A stretch of 64,000 nucleotides of DNA, taken from NCBI RefSeq assembly GCF_030817415.1, contig NZ_JAUSZI010000002.1, forward strand, positions 6,510,001 through 6,574,000, given 5' to 3'. How positions within the stretch are numbered: position 1 is the first letter of the stretch; each line of letters begins with the position of its first letter. The stretch is from Streptomyces umbrinus (GTDB lineage Bacteria > Actinomycetota > Actinomycetes > Streptomycetales > Streptomycetaceae). Under the pieces are notes generated by a model, which did no database searches, had not been told where the DNA came from, and worked only from the letters and a program-made list of their open reading frames with translations. Made by a program: the position numbers and the translations under genes. Positions 35,339-44,237 of the stretch are shown piece after piece.

Positions 35339-36312
35339 GAGATCCCTTGCTGACGCAGTTCCTTGGCGAGTTCGTACAGGCCCCCGAGGTCCATTCCCTC
35401 GGCGAGCAGCGGGAGTTCGTGCAGGGGGAGGTCCAGGTCCTGGAGCACGGCCCGCTGGTCGCGCTCCAGCGCGTGCCGCTCGGCGTACTCGTCGGCCTGG
35501 GTCAGCAGCGGCTCCACCAGCCGCTCGGCGACCCCGCCGCGGCGCGCGCCACCGAGGCCGGCGGCGGACAGCGACTTGGCGATGGACGTGCGCGGTGCCT
35601 CGCGGGTGAGCGCCAGATCGGTCTCGTCGAGGATCGCGGGCCGGACCATGTTCACGATGATCCGCCCCACCGGCAGCCGCGCGGCGCGCAGTTCGGCGAT
35701 GCCGTCCGCGGTCTCCTGGACGGGCATCTCCTCCAGCAGCGTCACCATGTGCACGGCGGTCTCGGGCGACTTGAGCACCCGCATGACGGCCTGCGCCTGA
35801 TTGTGTATCGGGCCGATCTTGGCGAGCCCCGCCACCTCGTCGTTCACGTTCAGGAAGCGGGTGATCCGGCCGGTGGGCGGCGCGTCCATCACCACGTAGT
35901 CGTACGCGAAGCGGCCGCGCTTGTCCTTGCGGCGCACGGCCTCGCAGGCCTTGCCCGTCAGGAGGACGTCCCTGAGGCCCGGCGCGACGGTGGTCGCGAA
36001 GTCGATGGCGCCGAGTTTCTTCAGCGCGCGTCCGGCGCTGCCGAGTTTGTAGAACATCTGGAGGTAGTCCAGAAGGGCCAGTTCGGGGTCTATGGCGAGG
36101 GCGAACACCTCCCCGCCCCCTGGAGCGACGGCGATCTTCCGCTCCTCGTAGGGCAGTGCCTGCGCTTCGAATAGCTGCGCGATGCCCTGCCTGCCCTCGA
36201 CCTCGACCAGAAGGGCACGCTTGCCCTCGGTCGCTAGGGCGAGCGCGAGTGCTGCGGCGACCGTGGTCTTGCCGGTACCGCCCTTGCCGCTGACGACCTG
36301 GAGCCTGCTCAC
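35335..36312 (-). CDS. ArsA/GET3-like ATPase (first of pair)
   Basis: A 325-residue ATPase starting at GTG 36312. It has an intact deviant Walker A, SGKGGTGKTT, at residues 7-16, then LLVEVEGRQGIAQLF (switch I region), a VVMDAPPTGRITRFL switch II region, and a C-terminal domain ending LAKELRQQGIS. It lacks the His/Cys metal sites of arsenite pumps, so arsenic resistance is not indicated. Synteny with ponA2-wblA matches mycobacteria, where the pair has been tied to tail-anchored-like membrane insertion or stress resistance. Divergent from DUF4177-RidA. Confidence 0.92.
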   Translation of the reverse strand: MSRLQVVSGKGGTGKTTVAAALALALATEGKRALLVEVEGRQGIAQLFEAQALPYEERKIAVAPGGGEVFALAIDPELALLDYLQMFYKLGSAGRALKKLGAIDFATTVAPGLRDVLLTGKACEAVRRKDKRGRFAYDYVVMDAPPTGRITRFLNVNDEVAGLAKIGPIHNQAQAVMRVLKSPETAVHMVTLLEEMPVQETADGIAELRAARLPVGRIIVNMVRPAILDETDLALTREAPRTSIAKSLSAAGLGGARRGGVAERLVEPLLTQADEYAERHALERDQRAVLQDLDLPLHELPLLAEGMDLGGLYELAKELRQQGIS

Positions 36313-36355
36313 GTCTTCGAGCCTAACCAGTCGGCCGCGGAAGTACGCAGGAGGC

Positions 36356-36364
36356 TGTGGACAA
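36356..36364 (-). promoter_or_regulatory. Perfect DnaA-box match TTGTCCACA
   Basis: TGTGGACAA on the plus strand is the complement of TTGTCCACA, the preferred Streptomyces DnaA box. It lies in the 130-base divergent gap between the ArsA-like and DUF4177 genes. A single box can titrate or respond to DnaA; no origin-like cluster is present. Confidence 0.4.
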
Positions 36365-36442
36365 GCTGTGCGCGAGGTGCCGGGCGAGGCCCCCGACGAG
36401 GCCCGCGGAAGGGTGTGTGCGGCAGCGGATACAGTCGCCCTC

Positions 36443-36604
36443 ATGACCAAGTGGGAATACTCAACCGTGCCGCTGCTCGTCCACGCCACGAAGCAGATTC
36501 TGGACACCTGGGGCGAGGACGGCTGGGAGCTCGTCCAGGTCGTGCCCGGGCCGAACAACCCCGAGCAGCTCGTCGCCTATCTGAAGCGCGAGAAGGCCGC
36601 ATGA
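36443..36604 (+). CDS. DUF4177 domain-containing small protein
   Basis: A 53-residue protein, too short for routine ORF calling but well supported: TKWEYSTVPLLVHATKQILDTWGEDGWELVQVVPG is the DUF4177 pattern (WEY ... LN..G..GWELV). It ends by overlapping the RidA start by four bases (ATGA). Function unknown; conserved with RidA at this locus in Streptomyces. Confidence 0.9.
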   Translation: MTKWEYSTVPLLVHATKQILDTWGEDGWELVQVVPGPNNPEQLVAYLKREKAA

Positions 36605-37068
36605 GCGCCGTCGAGGCGAAGCTGGCCGAGCTCGGACTGACCCTGCCGGACGTCGTACCGCCGCTGGCCGCGTACCAGCCCGCGGTGCAGTCGGGTGTGT
36701 ACGTGTACACGGCCGGCCAGCTCCCGATGGTGGACGGCAAGCTTCCGGTCACCGGCAAGGTGGGCGCGGAGGTCACGCCGGAGGAGGCCAAGGACCTGGC
36801 CCGCACCTGTGCGCTGAACGCCCTCGCGGCGGTCAAGTCGGTCGTGGGTGACCTCGACCGCATCGCGCGCGTGGTGAAGGTCGTCGGCTTCGTCGCCTCG
36901 GCCTCCGACTTCACGGGCCAGCCCGCCGTGTTGAACGGCGCGAGCGAGCTGCTCGGCGAGGTCCTCGGCGAGAAGGGCGTGCACGCGCGCAGCGCGGTCG
37001 GCGTGGCGGTGCTGCCGCTGGACGCGCCCGTCGAGGTCGAGGTCCTGGTGGAGCTGACGCACGCGTAG
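36601..37068 (+). CDS. RidA family protein
   Basis: A 155-residue YjgF/YER057c/UK114 family protein. Visible family motifs: VQSGVYVYTAGQLPM, GKVGAEVTPEEAKDLARTCALNALAAVKSVVGDLDRI, and VHARSAVGVAVLPLDAPVEVEVLVEL. The substrate-binding Arg is in HARSAVGV. RidA hydrolyses reactive enamine/imine intermediates from amino acid metabolism; whether this paralogue does so is untested. Coupled to DUF4177. Confidence 0.93.
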   Translation: MSAVEAKLAELGLTLPDVVPPLAAYQPAVQSGVYVYTAGQLPMVDGKLPVTGKVGAEVTPEEAKDLARTCALNALAAVKSVVGDLDRIARVVKVVGFVASASDFTGQPAVLNGASELLGEVLGEKGVHARSAVGVAVLPLDAPVEVEVLVELTHA

Positions 37069-37362
37069 ACGGATTCGCCGGGGCGTGTGCCCTTCGGCTG
37101 CCGCCGGCCGCGGTGCGAGCCGGTTCGTCGTTGTGTGCCGGTCCGTCGTGGCTCCGGGCGCCCGCCCGTTGCGTCTGTTCCGCCGCCGGGTCGGGCACTT
37201 CGCCGTGTGTCGGGCGTTCCGCCGGGTCCGCACGCCGTCCCGCCGTGGCACAGGCGGTGCTCCTGGGCCGTGCCCGGGCCTGGCGGTATGGCGTGGGCAG
37301 GCCTCCCGGGGAGACGATCGTTGCCTCTCGAACATCAGCCCACTCCGGGATAGCCTCCGCCC

Positions 37363-38232
37363 ATGGCGAATGGGCAGTGGTATCCCCCCGAGTGGCCCGA
37401 GAGAATCCGCGCGCTCGCGGAGGGCACGCTCACACCGGTCGCCCCCAGGCGGGCGGCCACCGTCATGCTGCTCAAGGACACCGACTCCACCCCCGTCGTA
37501 CACATGCTGCGCAGACGCGCCTCCATGGCCTTCGCCGGAGGCGCGTACGCGTATCCGGGCGGCGGAGTCGACCCCAGGGACGACGACCGGCAGATCCGCT
37601 GGGCGGGCCCCACGCGCGCGTGGTGGGCGTCCCGGCTCGGCGTCGACGAGACAGCCGCCCAGGCGATCGTCTGCGCTGCGGTGCGCGAGACGTACGAGGA
37701 GGCGGGCGTCCTGCTCGCCGGACCCACCGCGGACACCGTGGTGGGCGACACCACGGGCGAGGAGTGGGAGGCGGACCGTGCGGCCCTGGTCGCACGTGAC
37801 CTCTCCTTCGCGGAGTTCCTGGAGCGCCGGGGGCTCGTCCTGCGCTCCGACCTCCTCGGCGCCTGGACCCGCTGGATCACCCCGGAGTTCGAGCCCCGCC
37901 GCTACGACACCTGGTTCTTCGTGGCCGCGCTCCCGGAGGGTCAGCGCACCCGCAACGCCTCCACGGAGGCCGACCGCACCGTCTGGATCCGCCCCGCGGA
38001 CGCGAGGGACGGCTACGACAAGGGCGACCTTCTGATGATGCCGCCCACCATCGCGACCCTGCGCCAGCTCGGCGCGTACGCCACCGCCGCCGAGGCCCTC
38101 GCCGCGGCACCGGGGCGCGACATGACGCCCGTCCTGGCCCAGGCCCGCCTGGAGGGCGGCGAGCTGGTCCTCAGCTGGCCCGGCCACGACGAGTTCACCA
38201 AGCACATCCCGACCGGTGGAGCCTCCGCATGA
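37363..38232 (+). CDS. NUDIX hydrolase (NUDT19-like)
   Basis: A 289-residue protein with a split NUDIX box: YAYPGGGVDPRDDD, then a roughly 40-residue insert, then CAAVRETYEEAGVLL (REx-EE core near residue 105-112). The insert between the Gly and RExxEE parts is typical of NUDT19-type CoA diphosphatases. Substrate by homology may be CoA esters, not proven. It follows RidA across 294 bases and overlaps the MBL gene by four bases. Confidence 0.88.
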   Translation: MANGQWYPPEWPERIRALAEGTLTPVAPRRAATVMLLKDTDSTPVVHMLRRRASMAFAGGAYAYPGGGVDPRDDDRQIRWAGPTRAWWASRLGVDETAAQAIVCAAVRETYEEAGVLLAGPTADTVVGDTTGEEWEADRAALVARDLSFAEFLERRGLVLRSDLLGAWTRWITPEFEPRRYDTWFFVAALPEGQRTRNASTEADRTVWIRPADARDGYDKGDLLMMPPTIATLRQLGAYATAAEALAAAPGRDMTPVLAQARLEGGELVLSWPGHDEFTKHIPTGGASA

Positions 38233-39068
38233 CCGACGCCGCCGCCCTTCCCGGCCAGCCACGGGGCGGGGTGCTCTCGGGCCCCGCCACCGCGCGTGCC
38301 GTCAACGTCCTCGCGCCCAACGCCTCCGCGATGACCCTGGACGGCACGAACACCTGGATCGTGGCCGAGCCGGACTCCGAGCTGGCGGTGGTGATCGATC
38401 CGGGGCCCCTGGACGACGTACACCTGCGGAACGTCGTCGACATCGCCGAGAAGGCCGGAAAGCGGGTCGCGCTGACCCTGCTGACGCACGGGCACCCGGA
38501 CCACGCGGAGGGCGCCGGACGGTTCGCGGAACTGACCGGGACGAAGGTGCGGGCGCTCGACCCGGCGCTGCGGCTCGGTGACGAGGGCCTGGCGGCCGGG
38601 AACGTCGTCACCACGGGCGGCCTGGAGCTGCGCGTCGTGTCCACCCCCGGCCACACCGCCGACTCGCTCTGCTTCCACCTGCCCGCCGACCGGGCCGTCC
38701 TGACCGGCGACACGATCCTGGGCCGGGGCACCACGGTCGTCGCGCACCCCGACGGGCGCCTGGGCGACTACCTGGACTCCCTGCGGCGCCTCAGGTCCCT
38801 GACGGTCGACGACGGTGTGCACATGGTCCTGCCGGGCCACGGGCCCGTCCTGGAGGACGCCCAGGGCGCCGTCGAGTTCTACCTCGCCCACCGCGCCCAC
38901 CGCCTCGCCCAGGTCGAGACGGCGGTCGAGAACGGCTACACGACCCCGTCCCAGGTCGTCGCCCACGTGTACGCCGACGTCGACCGCTCCCTGTGGCCGG
39001 CGGCGGAGCTGTCGGTGCTGGCTCAGCTGGACTATCTCCGGGAGCACGGGCTCATCGGGGAGACCTGA
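38229..39068 (+). CDS. MBL fold metallo-hydrolase (LACTB2-like)
   Basis: A 279-residue metallo-beta-lactamase-fold hydrolase: THGHPDHAEGA gives the HxHxDH zinc motif, with STPGHTADSLCF, LTGDTILG and VLPGHGPVLE supplying the other ligands, and a helical C-terminal domain (AHRAHRLAQVETAVENG, LSVLAQLDYLREHGLI). It resembles LACTB2-type enzymes, some of which are endoribonucleases. ATG 38229 overlaps the NUDIX stop, so the two are co-translated. Confidence 0.9.
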   Translation: MTDAAALPGQPRGGVLSGPATARAVNVLAPNASAMTLDGTNTWIVAEPDSELAVVIDPGPLDDVHLRNVVDIAEKAGKRVALTLLTHGHPDHAEGAGRFAELTGTKVRALDPALRLGDEGLAAGNVVTTGGLELRVVSTPGHTADSLCFHLPADRAVLTGDTILGRGTTVVAHPDGRLGDYLDSLRRLRSLTVDDGVHMVLPGHGPVLEDAQGAVEFYLAHRAHRLAQVETAVENGYTTPSQVVAHVYADVDRSLWPAAELSVLAQLDYLREHGLIGET

Positions 39069-39127
39069 GGACCCGGAAACAGCCCTCCTCGGGGGCACGG
39101 TTCGGGGCACGGTCGAAAACGCCCTCC

Positions 39128-42106
39128 CTAGGGTCGTGGTTTCTTGATGCCGTGCACGCGCGCGTACTCCTCGGCGAGCCAGGGCCCGAGATCGTCGACG
39201 TACGACCGCAGGACGACGGCATCGCCCTTCGGCTCGTACCCGAGGACGGCCGCCTCCCGCAGTTGCGCGGCCCGCTCCGGGTAGTACGTGCCGAACACCT
39301 CGGCCATCTCCGTCAGATCGCTCGTGTGAGGTCGGACCGGGGCGCCCTGCCGACGTTGCCGTCGGTGGGTTTCCCCGGCCCGCCTCCCGAACCGGACGTG
39401 CCCGATCTCCAGGCATCCGGCTCTCCACAAGCCCTCTCAGGCGGCCGCTGTCATCGTGGTCCCGCTGGGCCAGGGCGAGGGGATCTTGTTCCCGCGATAC
39501 AGGTAACGGTTTGTGCGCACTTTCGCGCACCTGAACAAGACGACCTCGTCGTCGGCTGGCCACCATTGGCCTGCACAGTAACGATGGCGCAGGTTCTTCC
39601 AGTTGGACCGGCGGTGTTTGCGCCGCAGCCATCCGAAGACCTGGCGCCAGGTGAAGGCCGACAGGTACTGGAAGGTCGCGGACGACACCCCGTGCCGGAA
39701 GTACGCCGTCCAGCCCCGCAGCACCGGGTTGAGCTGGTGCAGCACGACTGCCAGCGGCAGGTTCGTGTCCTGTCGGCACAGCGTCTTGACCTTCTCCTTG
39801 ACGGCCTGGAGGGCCTTCTTGGAGGGGTAGAGGTAGACGTAGTGCTTCTGGGTCCCGCGTTTGCGGTGACGCTGGAGGCGCCACCCGAGGAAGTCCAGCC
39901 CCTCGTCGATATGGGTGATGGCCGTCTTCTCCACCGACAGACGCAGTCCCATCGGGACGAGTGCTTCCGCCGCCTGGGTGCGTATGTCCTCAGCCTGCTC
40001 ACGGGTCCCGGTCACGGCGATCAGAAAATCGTCTGCATACCGGAAGAGCCGGTAGTTGGCGAGGTTCTGGCGACGTCGCCGGGCCCGCTGGCCCTGCGTG
40101 AAGTTCGGCCCGCCCGGACAGGCCGCGATGAACTCATCGAGGACCGACAGGGCGATGTTGGCCAGCAGCGGCGAGAGGATCCCGCCTTGCGGAGTGCCGG
40201 TATCGGTGTCCTTGGACTGGCCGCCCTCGCTGAGGATGCCCGCCTTCAGGAATGCCTTCACCAGGTCAAGAACGCGTCGGTCCCCGACTCGGCGGCGCAC
40301 CCGGCTCATCAGAGCCGTGTGGTCGATCGAGTCGAAACACGCCTCAATATCCCCCTCCACCATCCACTCATAAGAGCTCTTGGCGAAGTGGTGTGCCTCG
40401 GCGAGCGCGTCATGAGCCCGGCGTTTGGGGCGGAACCCGTAGGAACACGGGAGGAAATCCGCCTCAAAGATCGGCTCCAACACCAGCTTCAGGGACGCCT
40501 GGACCACCCGGTCCCGCACGGTGGGGATCCCCAGCCGACGGCGCTTGGCCGTCCCCGGCTTGGGAATCATCCGTTCCCGCACGGGAAGCGGGCGGAAACT
40601 ACGGTCTTTCAGGTCGGACCGCACCTCGTCGAGGAATGCCTCGACGCCTTGCCCGTCCTCTACGGAGCGAGCGGTCTGCCCGTCCACTCCGGCCGAGCGG
40701 GCGCCCCTGTTTCTCCTCACCCGATCCCACGCGATCAGTAGAAACGCGGGATCGGCAACGAGATTGAACAGGTCATCGAACCGGCGATCACGATCGTCGG
40801 TCGCCCAACAGTGCAGCTTGGTCTGCATCTCCAGTACCCGGCGCTCGGCCTTGAGCAGCGCGAACTCCAGCGCGTCGGTATTCACCAGCGGCCTCCCGGC
40901 ATTGCAGCATCCTCCCTGCCGACTTGCTGGCCCCCTTCGCCATGCACGGAGCTTTCCTCCGCTCGGACTACTACGGGGCCTCCGCCCCACCTGCGGCCCT
41001 CAGCCGGCAACGGGCCTGCCCTCCGCCGCCGGACCGGCAGTCCGGAGGAACAGGGCGACCGCAGGCGGTTCCCACGTTCACCATGTGCCGATCGGCCAGG
41101 TCGGCGTCCCGCTACTACCCCGGCAGCATCACCACGCCTACGCCGCAGACCTTCAGCGTGGCCTCCCCACCGGCAGTTGGAGACCGGCTTCGGAGTTGAC
41201 CACCCCTGTCGAAGCGAGCGATCACGCACTGCACCCCGGGCCCATATCCGCCAGATTTGAGCCCGGTGCAAGACTTACGGGGCTTTACACGGGTTCCTCT
41301 TCGTACGCCTTCTGGCCTTGCTTGCCGAACCCGACACGTCTGGCAGTACCGCGCCGTCCCGGCGTTGTCAGGGCTGCTTTCCATCTTCACCGGCGTTCCC
41401 CGGCTCGGACTGCCCTCAGCTTCTACCCGGCCGCTGCGACGGCCCGGCGGTAGAGGTCTTGCACCTCCACTCGGTCACATGGCGCCTCGTGGCGCACCCA
41501 GCAGTTCCAGCGGGGCATGACGAGGGTGAAGCCGGTGCGGACGAGATGACGTGACATGAAGCGCACGAGGGGCCTCAGGGCCTCCTCCGCGCCGTCCGCC
41601 TCGGCGATCCGCTCACGCCACCGCGGGAGGAACAACGCGAGGTCGCCGTTCGTCTCCCGGGCGAGGAGCGCGTCGGGCCGGTAGCGCGGCAGATACTCGG
41701 CGAGGTCCTCGCCCAGCAGCGGCGTACAGAGGCAGGCCACGAACCAGCCGAGGTCGTGCCTCTCCAGGTCGCTCAGCACCTGCTCCCGGCCGACCAGCAG
41801 CGTCCCCGCCCCGTCGATCTGCGGGAACTCCTTGTCGAGCGCCTCGTCGAGCGAGCGGGCGTCCGTACGGTCCGCCTCCGTGGGCTCCTCGCGCAGGGCG
41901 AGCAGCAGGTCGAGGTCGGAACGGCCCACGCGCGCGGTGCCGCGCGGGATCGACCCGTACAGGTACGCGCTGTGCAGCCGTGCCCCGAAGACGTCCAGCA
42001 CCCGGTCGCGGGCCGTGGCCACGACGGGCCGGAACGCGCTCGGGATCAGGCCCGGAGATCCCTCGCGTTCGATGTATCCCCGGGCGTCGAGCCCCTTGTT
42101 CGGCAT
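39128..42106 (-). CDS. Nucleotidyltransferase-domain protein, split by a group II intron
   Basis: Exon 1 runs from ATG 42106 (or GTG 42121) to 41498; exon 2 from 39325 to the TAG at 39128. Joining them gives 268 residues in one frame: MPNKGLDARG to PRWNCW from exon 1, TSDLTEMAEVFGTYYPER to the end from exon 2. The minimal nucleotidyltransferase motif is GS at 51-52 with D64 and D66 (GSIPRGTARVGRSDLDLL). A helical C-terminal domain follows. Substrate unknown. With the intron spliced the gene should work; if not, the protein ends early at residue 228 with an intron-derived tail (stop at 41423). Confidence 0.85.
39389..39423 (-). ncRNA. Group II intron domain V catalytic hairpin
   Basis: On the minus strand the 35 bases read GAGCCGGATGCCTGGAGATC then GGGCACGTCCGGTTC: the AGC catalytic triad region at the 5' side, a GAGA tetraloop, a CACG bulge, and closing TCCGGTTC. 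This is the diagnostic element of group II introns. It starts 14 bases after the maturase stop. Confidence 0.93.
39437..40885 (-). CDS. ltrA: Group II intron reverse transcriptase/maturase
   Basis: A 482-residue protein when started at GTG 40885 behind GGGAGG. RT blocks are present: RPLPVRERMIPKPGTAKRRRLG, the FLPCSYGFRPKRRAHDAL block, DIEACFDSIDH, GTPQGGILSPLLANI, FRYADDFLIAV (YADD active site), and a domain X maturase region (LNPVLRGWTAYFRHG). There is no HNH endonuclease domain, so mobility would rely on retrohoming via replication forks. The product promotes splicing and reverse transcription of its own intron. Confidence 0.95.
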   Translation of the reverse strand: MNTDALEFALLKAERRVLEMQTKLHCWATDDRDRRFDDLFNLVADPAFLLIAWDRVRRNRGARSAGVDGQTARSVEDGQGVEAFLDEVRSDLKDRSFRPLPVRERMIPKPGTAKRRRLGIPTVRDRVVQASLKLVLEPIFEADFLPCSYGFRPKRRAHDALAEAHHFAKSSYEWMVEGDIEACFDSIDHTALMSRVRRRVGDRRVLDLVKAFLKAGILSEGGQSKDTDTGTPQGGILSPLLANIALSVLDEFIAACPGGPNFTQGQRARRRRQNLANYRLFRYADDFLIAVTGTREQAEDIRTQAAEALVPMGLRLSVEKTAITHIDEGLDFLGWRLQRHRKRGTQKHYVYLYPSKKALQAVKEKVKTLCRQDTNLPLAVVLHQLNPVLRGWTAYFRHGVSSATFQYLSAFTWRQVFGWLRRKHRRSNWKNLRHRYCAGQWWPADDEVVLFRCAKVRTNRYLYRGNKIPSPWPSGTTMTAAA

Positions 42107-42142
42107 GGGAACACTCTGCACGGGCCGGGCCGCGGGTTCATG

Positions 42143-43239
42143 TCATTTCCAACGGAACACGCGCAGACGGTGGACGGGGCGCTCCGCCGTGCAGACCACG
42201 GCGAGGCAGTCCCCGGCCGCGGCGAGGCGGGCCCGGTGGCTGTGGCCGGGCAGGGCACGTTCGGCCACGACCCGGCCGTCCGCGGGATCGAGGACGGTCG
42301 CACGGTCGCTGTAGCCGTTCAGCACCACGAGGTGACTCCGGTGGGCCAGCGGGGAGAGGGTGGCACCGTACGTGCTGCTCCAGGTCCAGCGGAGGGCGCC
42401 CGAGGTGACGGAGAACGCGTTGAGCGTGCTTCCGGTGGCCTCCTCGCCGTCGGGGTCGGCGGGCCGACGCACTCGACGGCGAGCAGGTCGCCGACCATGG
42501 CCACGTCATCTCCGAACTCCTTGGCCCAGCGAGGCAGTTCGATCTCCTGCTCCGCTTCCTCGCCCACCACGACGAGCCGCCGGGGAGCGCCCTCGCCGGG
42601 TCCCACGGTGGACACGACGACAGGGTGGGCGCGCACGACGGAGACATTCCCCCACCGCTCGGGGACCGGTCGCTCCCACAAGAGGGCGCCGGTGTGCGCG
42701 TCGAACGTCCGGAGCACCGGCGGCGCGTCCCCGTGACGGGGACGGACGGTCGCGACGCGGCCGCCGCCGAGTGCCACCTCGCGCGCGTGCCCGCCGACGC
42801 CGCCGACGGATCCGAGCACGTCGGCGCGCTGCTCGCGCGACCAGAGGACCCTGCCCGAGCCGACGTCGAGCCCTGTGAGGCGGACGTGCTCCGCGCCGCC
42901 GTCCCCGTCGGCGTGATGCAGTACGACGCCCACGCCGTCCGGTGCGTCCGCGGAAGCGTGGGCCAGTACCTCGTCGTCGGGCGGCTGCCACGTCCACAGG
43001 GGGTCACCGGTCGTCAGGCCGTACGCCTCCACCCGGTCGGAGCGGGCCATGGCGAGGGTAACGGCGACCGCCCAGGTGCTCAGAGGTGCGCCGGGGCTTC
43101 CCTTCTCCCGCGGGTACTTCCACAGCCTCGGCGCCGACGCGGGCCCCCGGCGCCACCAAGGGCCCTTCGGCGGCCCCTTCGCGCCGCCCCAGACCGACTC
43201 CGGTGCTCTGTCCTCGTACGTCCCCGCGTTTTCGTGCAT
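42143..43239 (-). pseudogene. PQQ-like beta-propeller protein, -1 frameshift near 42465
   Basis: From ATG 43239 (behind GGGGTGGGG) the frame encodes WD/PQQ-like blades: VTLAMARSDRVEAYGLTTGDPLWTWQPP, LDVGSGRVLWSREQ, FDAHTGALLWERPVP, to VGDLLAVECVG. The remaining blade, DGEEATGSTLNAFSVTSGALRWTW to the stop at 42143, is in another frame. A one-base deletion near 42455-42475 (GTGCGTCGGCCCGCC) explains it. The repaired protein would be about 365 residues, a cytosolic propeller with no signal peptide. Function unknown. It lies between crp and the intron-split gene. Confidence 0.8.
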
Positions 43240-43302
43240 CCCCACCCCTCGGGCCGGCGTCCGGCGACAGCAGGACAAGATCAAGACAAGAAGCAAGACA
43301 AC

Positions 43303-43336
43303 AAGAAGGGCCCCACCTTGCGGCAGGGCCCTTCTT
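43303..43336. terminator. Hairpin downstream of crp
   Basis: AAGAAGGGCCC (43303-43313) pairs perfectly with GGGCCCTTCTT (43326-43336). It lies 21 bases after the crp stop on the minus strand and is the clear crp terminator. Confidence 0.85.
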
Positions 43337-43357
43337 AAAGAAGACGTGACGTAACGG

Positions 43358-44032
43358 CTAGCGCGAGCGCTTCGCGAGGCGCTCCACGTCCAGCAGGATC
43401 ACCGCGCGGGCCTCCAGGCGGAGCCAGCCGCGGCCCGCGAAATCGGCGAGCGCCTTGTTGACCGTCTCCCGGGAGGCGCCGACGAGCTGGGCCAGCTCCT
43501 CCTGGGTCAGGTCGTGCACGACGTGGATGCCCTCCTCGGACTGCACGCCGAAGCGGCGCGAGAGGTCCAGGAGCGCGCGGGCCACCCGGCCCGGCACGTC
43601 GGAGAAGACCAGGTCGGACATCTGGTCGTTGGTCTTGCGCAGACGCCGGGCGACGGCGCGCAGCAGGGCGGCGGCCACCTCGGGCCGTGCGTTCAGCCAG
43701 GGCTGGAGGTCGCCGTGGCCGAGGCCGAGCAGCTTGACCTCGGTCAGCGCGCTGGCGGTCGCCGTGCGCGGGCCCGGGTCGAACAGCGACAGCTCACCGA
43801 TGAGCTCGCCGGGGCCGAGGACCGCCAGCATGTTCTCGCGGCCGTCGGGTGATGTGCGGTGGAGCTTCACCTTGCCCTCGGTGACCACGTACAGGCGGTC
43901 TCCGGGGTCGCCCTCGTGAAAGAGCGCGTCTCCGCGCGCGAGGGTCACCTCACTCATGGAGGCGCGGAGCTCCGCGGCCTGCTCGTCATCGAGCGCCGCG
44001 AAGAGCGGGGCGCGCCGCAGAACGTCGTCCAC
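43358..44032 (-). CDS. crp: Crp, cyclic-nucleotide-binding transcription regulator
   Basis: A 224-residue CRP/FNR-family regulator, the same length as S. coelicolor Crp. The cyclic-nucleotide domain includes GDALFHEGDPGDRLYVVTEGKVKLHR and LGPGELIGELSLFDPGPRTATASA (the phosphate-binding cassette), followed by the dimer helix and a winged helix-turn-helix with LTQEELAQLVGASRETVNKALADF. GTG 44032 follows AAGGAG. Known roles in Streptomyces include germination and antibiotic control. A CRP-like palindrome lies 89 bases upstream. Confidence 0.96.
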   Translation of the reverse strand: MDDVLRRAPLFAALDDEQAAELRASMSEVTLARGDALFHEGDPGDRLYVVTEGKVKLHRTSPDGRENMLAVLGPGELIGELSLFDPGPRTATASALTEVKLLGLGHGDLQPWLNARPEVAAALLRAVARRLRKTNDQMSDLVFSDVPGRVARALLDLSRRFGVQSEEGIHVVHDLTQEELAQLVGASRETVNKALADFAGRGWLRLEARAVILLDVERLAKRSR

Positions 44033-44121
44033 GAGTTCTCTCCTTGTCGACCTGCTCAGGGGATCTTGCTCCCCCGTGTGCCGGGGACCGTGTTCCCCAT
44101 TTTGCCGGACGGTCCAAACAG

Positions 44122-44135
44122 TGTGATCAGTCACA
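44122..44135. promoter_or_regulatory. CRP-like palindrome TGTGA-TCAG-TCACA
   Basis: TGTGATCAGTCACA matches the half-sites of the CRP box but with a four-base centre rather than six. It sits in the crp-nth divergent gap, 89 bases before crp and 102 before nth. Autoregulation of crp, or joint control, is plausible; the short spacer leaves doubt. Confidence 0.45.
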
Positions 44136-44237
44136 AGTCTGCCGTACAGGTGTGTCCCGCAGTGCGGCAGGGGGCCAATTGGGGGCCGATCTCCGAGGGC
44201 CGGGGCGGATGTCACTGGTGGGCTTTAGGCTGGCCGG

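Larger units (their letters stand above)
39326..41497 (-). mobile_element. Group II intron, 2172 bases, with RT ORF
   Basis: On the minus strand the element begins GTGCGCC at 41497 (group II consensus GUGYG) and ends CTCAC at 39326 (consensus AY). Between lie about 610 bases of structured domains I-III, the maturase ORF (40885-39437) in domain IV, domain V (39423-39389) and a domain VI-like hairpin. It has the same orientation as the host gene, so the transcript can splice, and both boundaries fall exactly between codons. No transposase or target-site duplication is present. Confidence 0.92.

Noticed and set aside
35335..36312. Arsenic resistance operon from the ArsA names
   Set aside because: No metal-binding Cys triad and no arsB/arsC/arsR genes nearby; the pair fits the GET3-like group in the wblA block.
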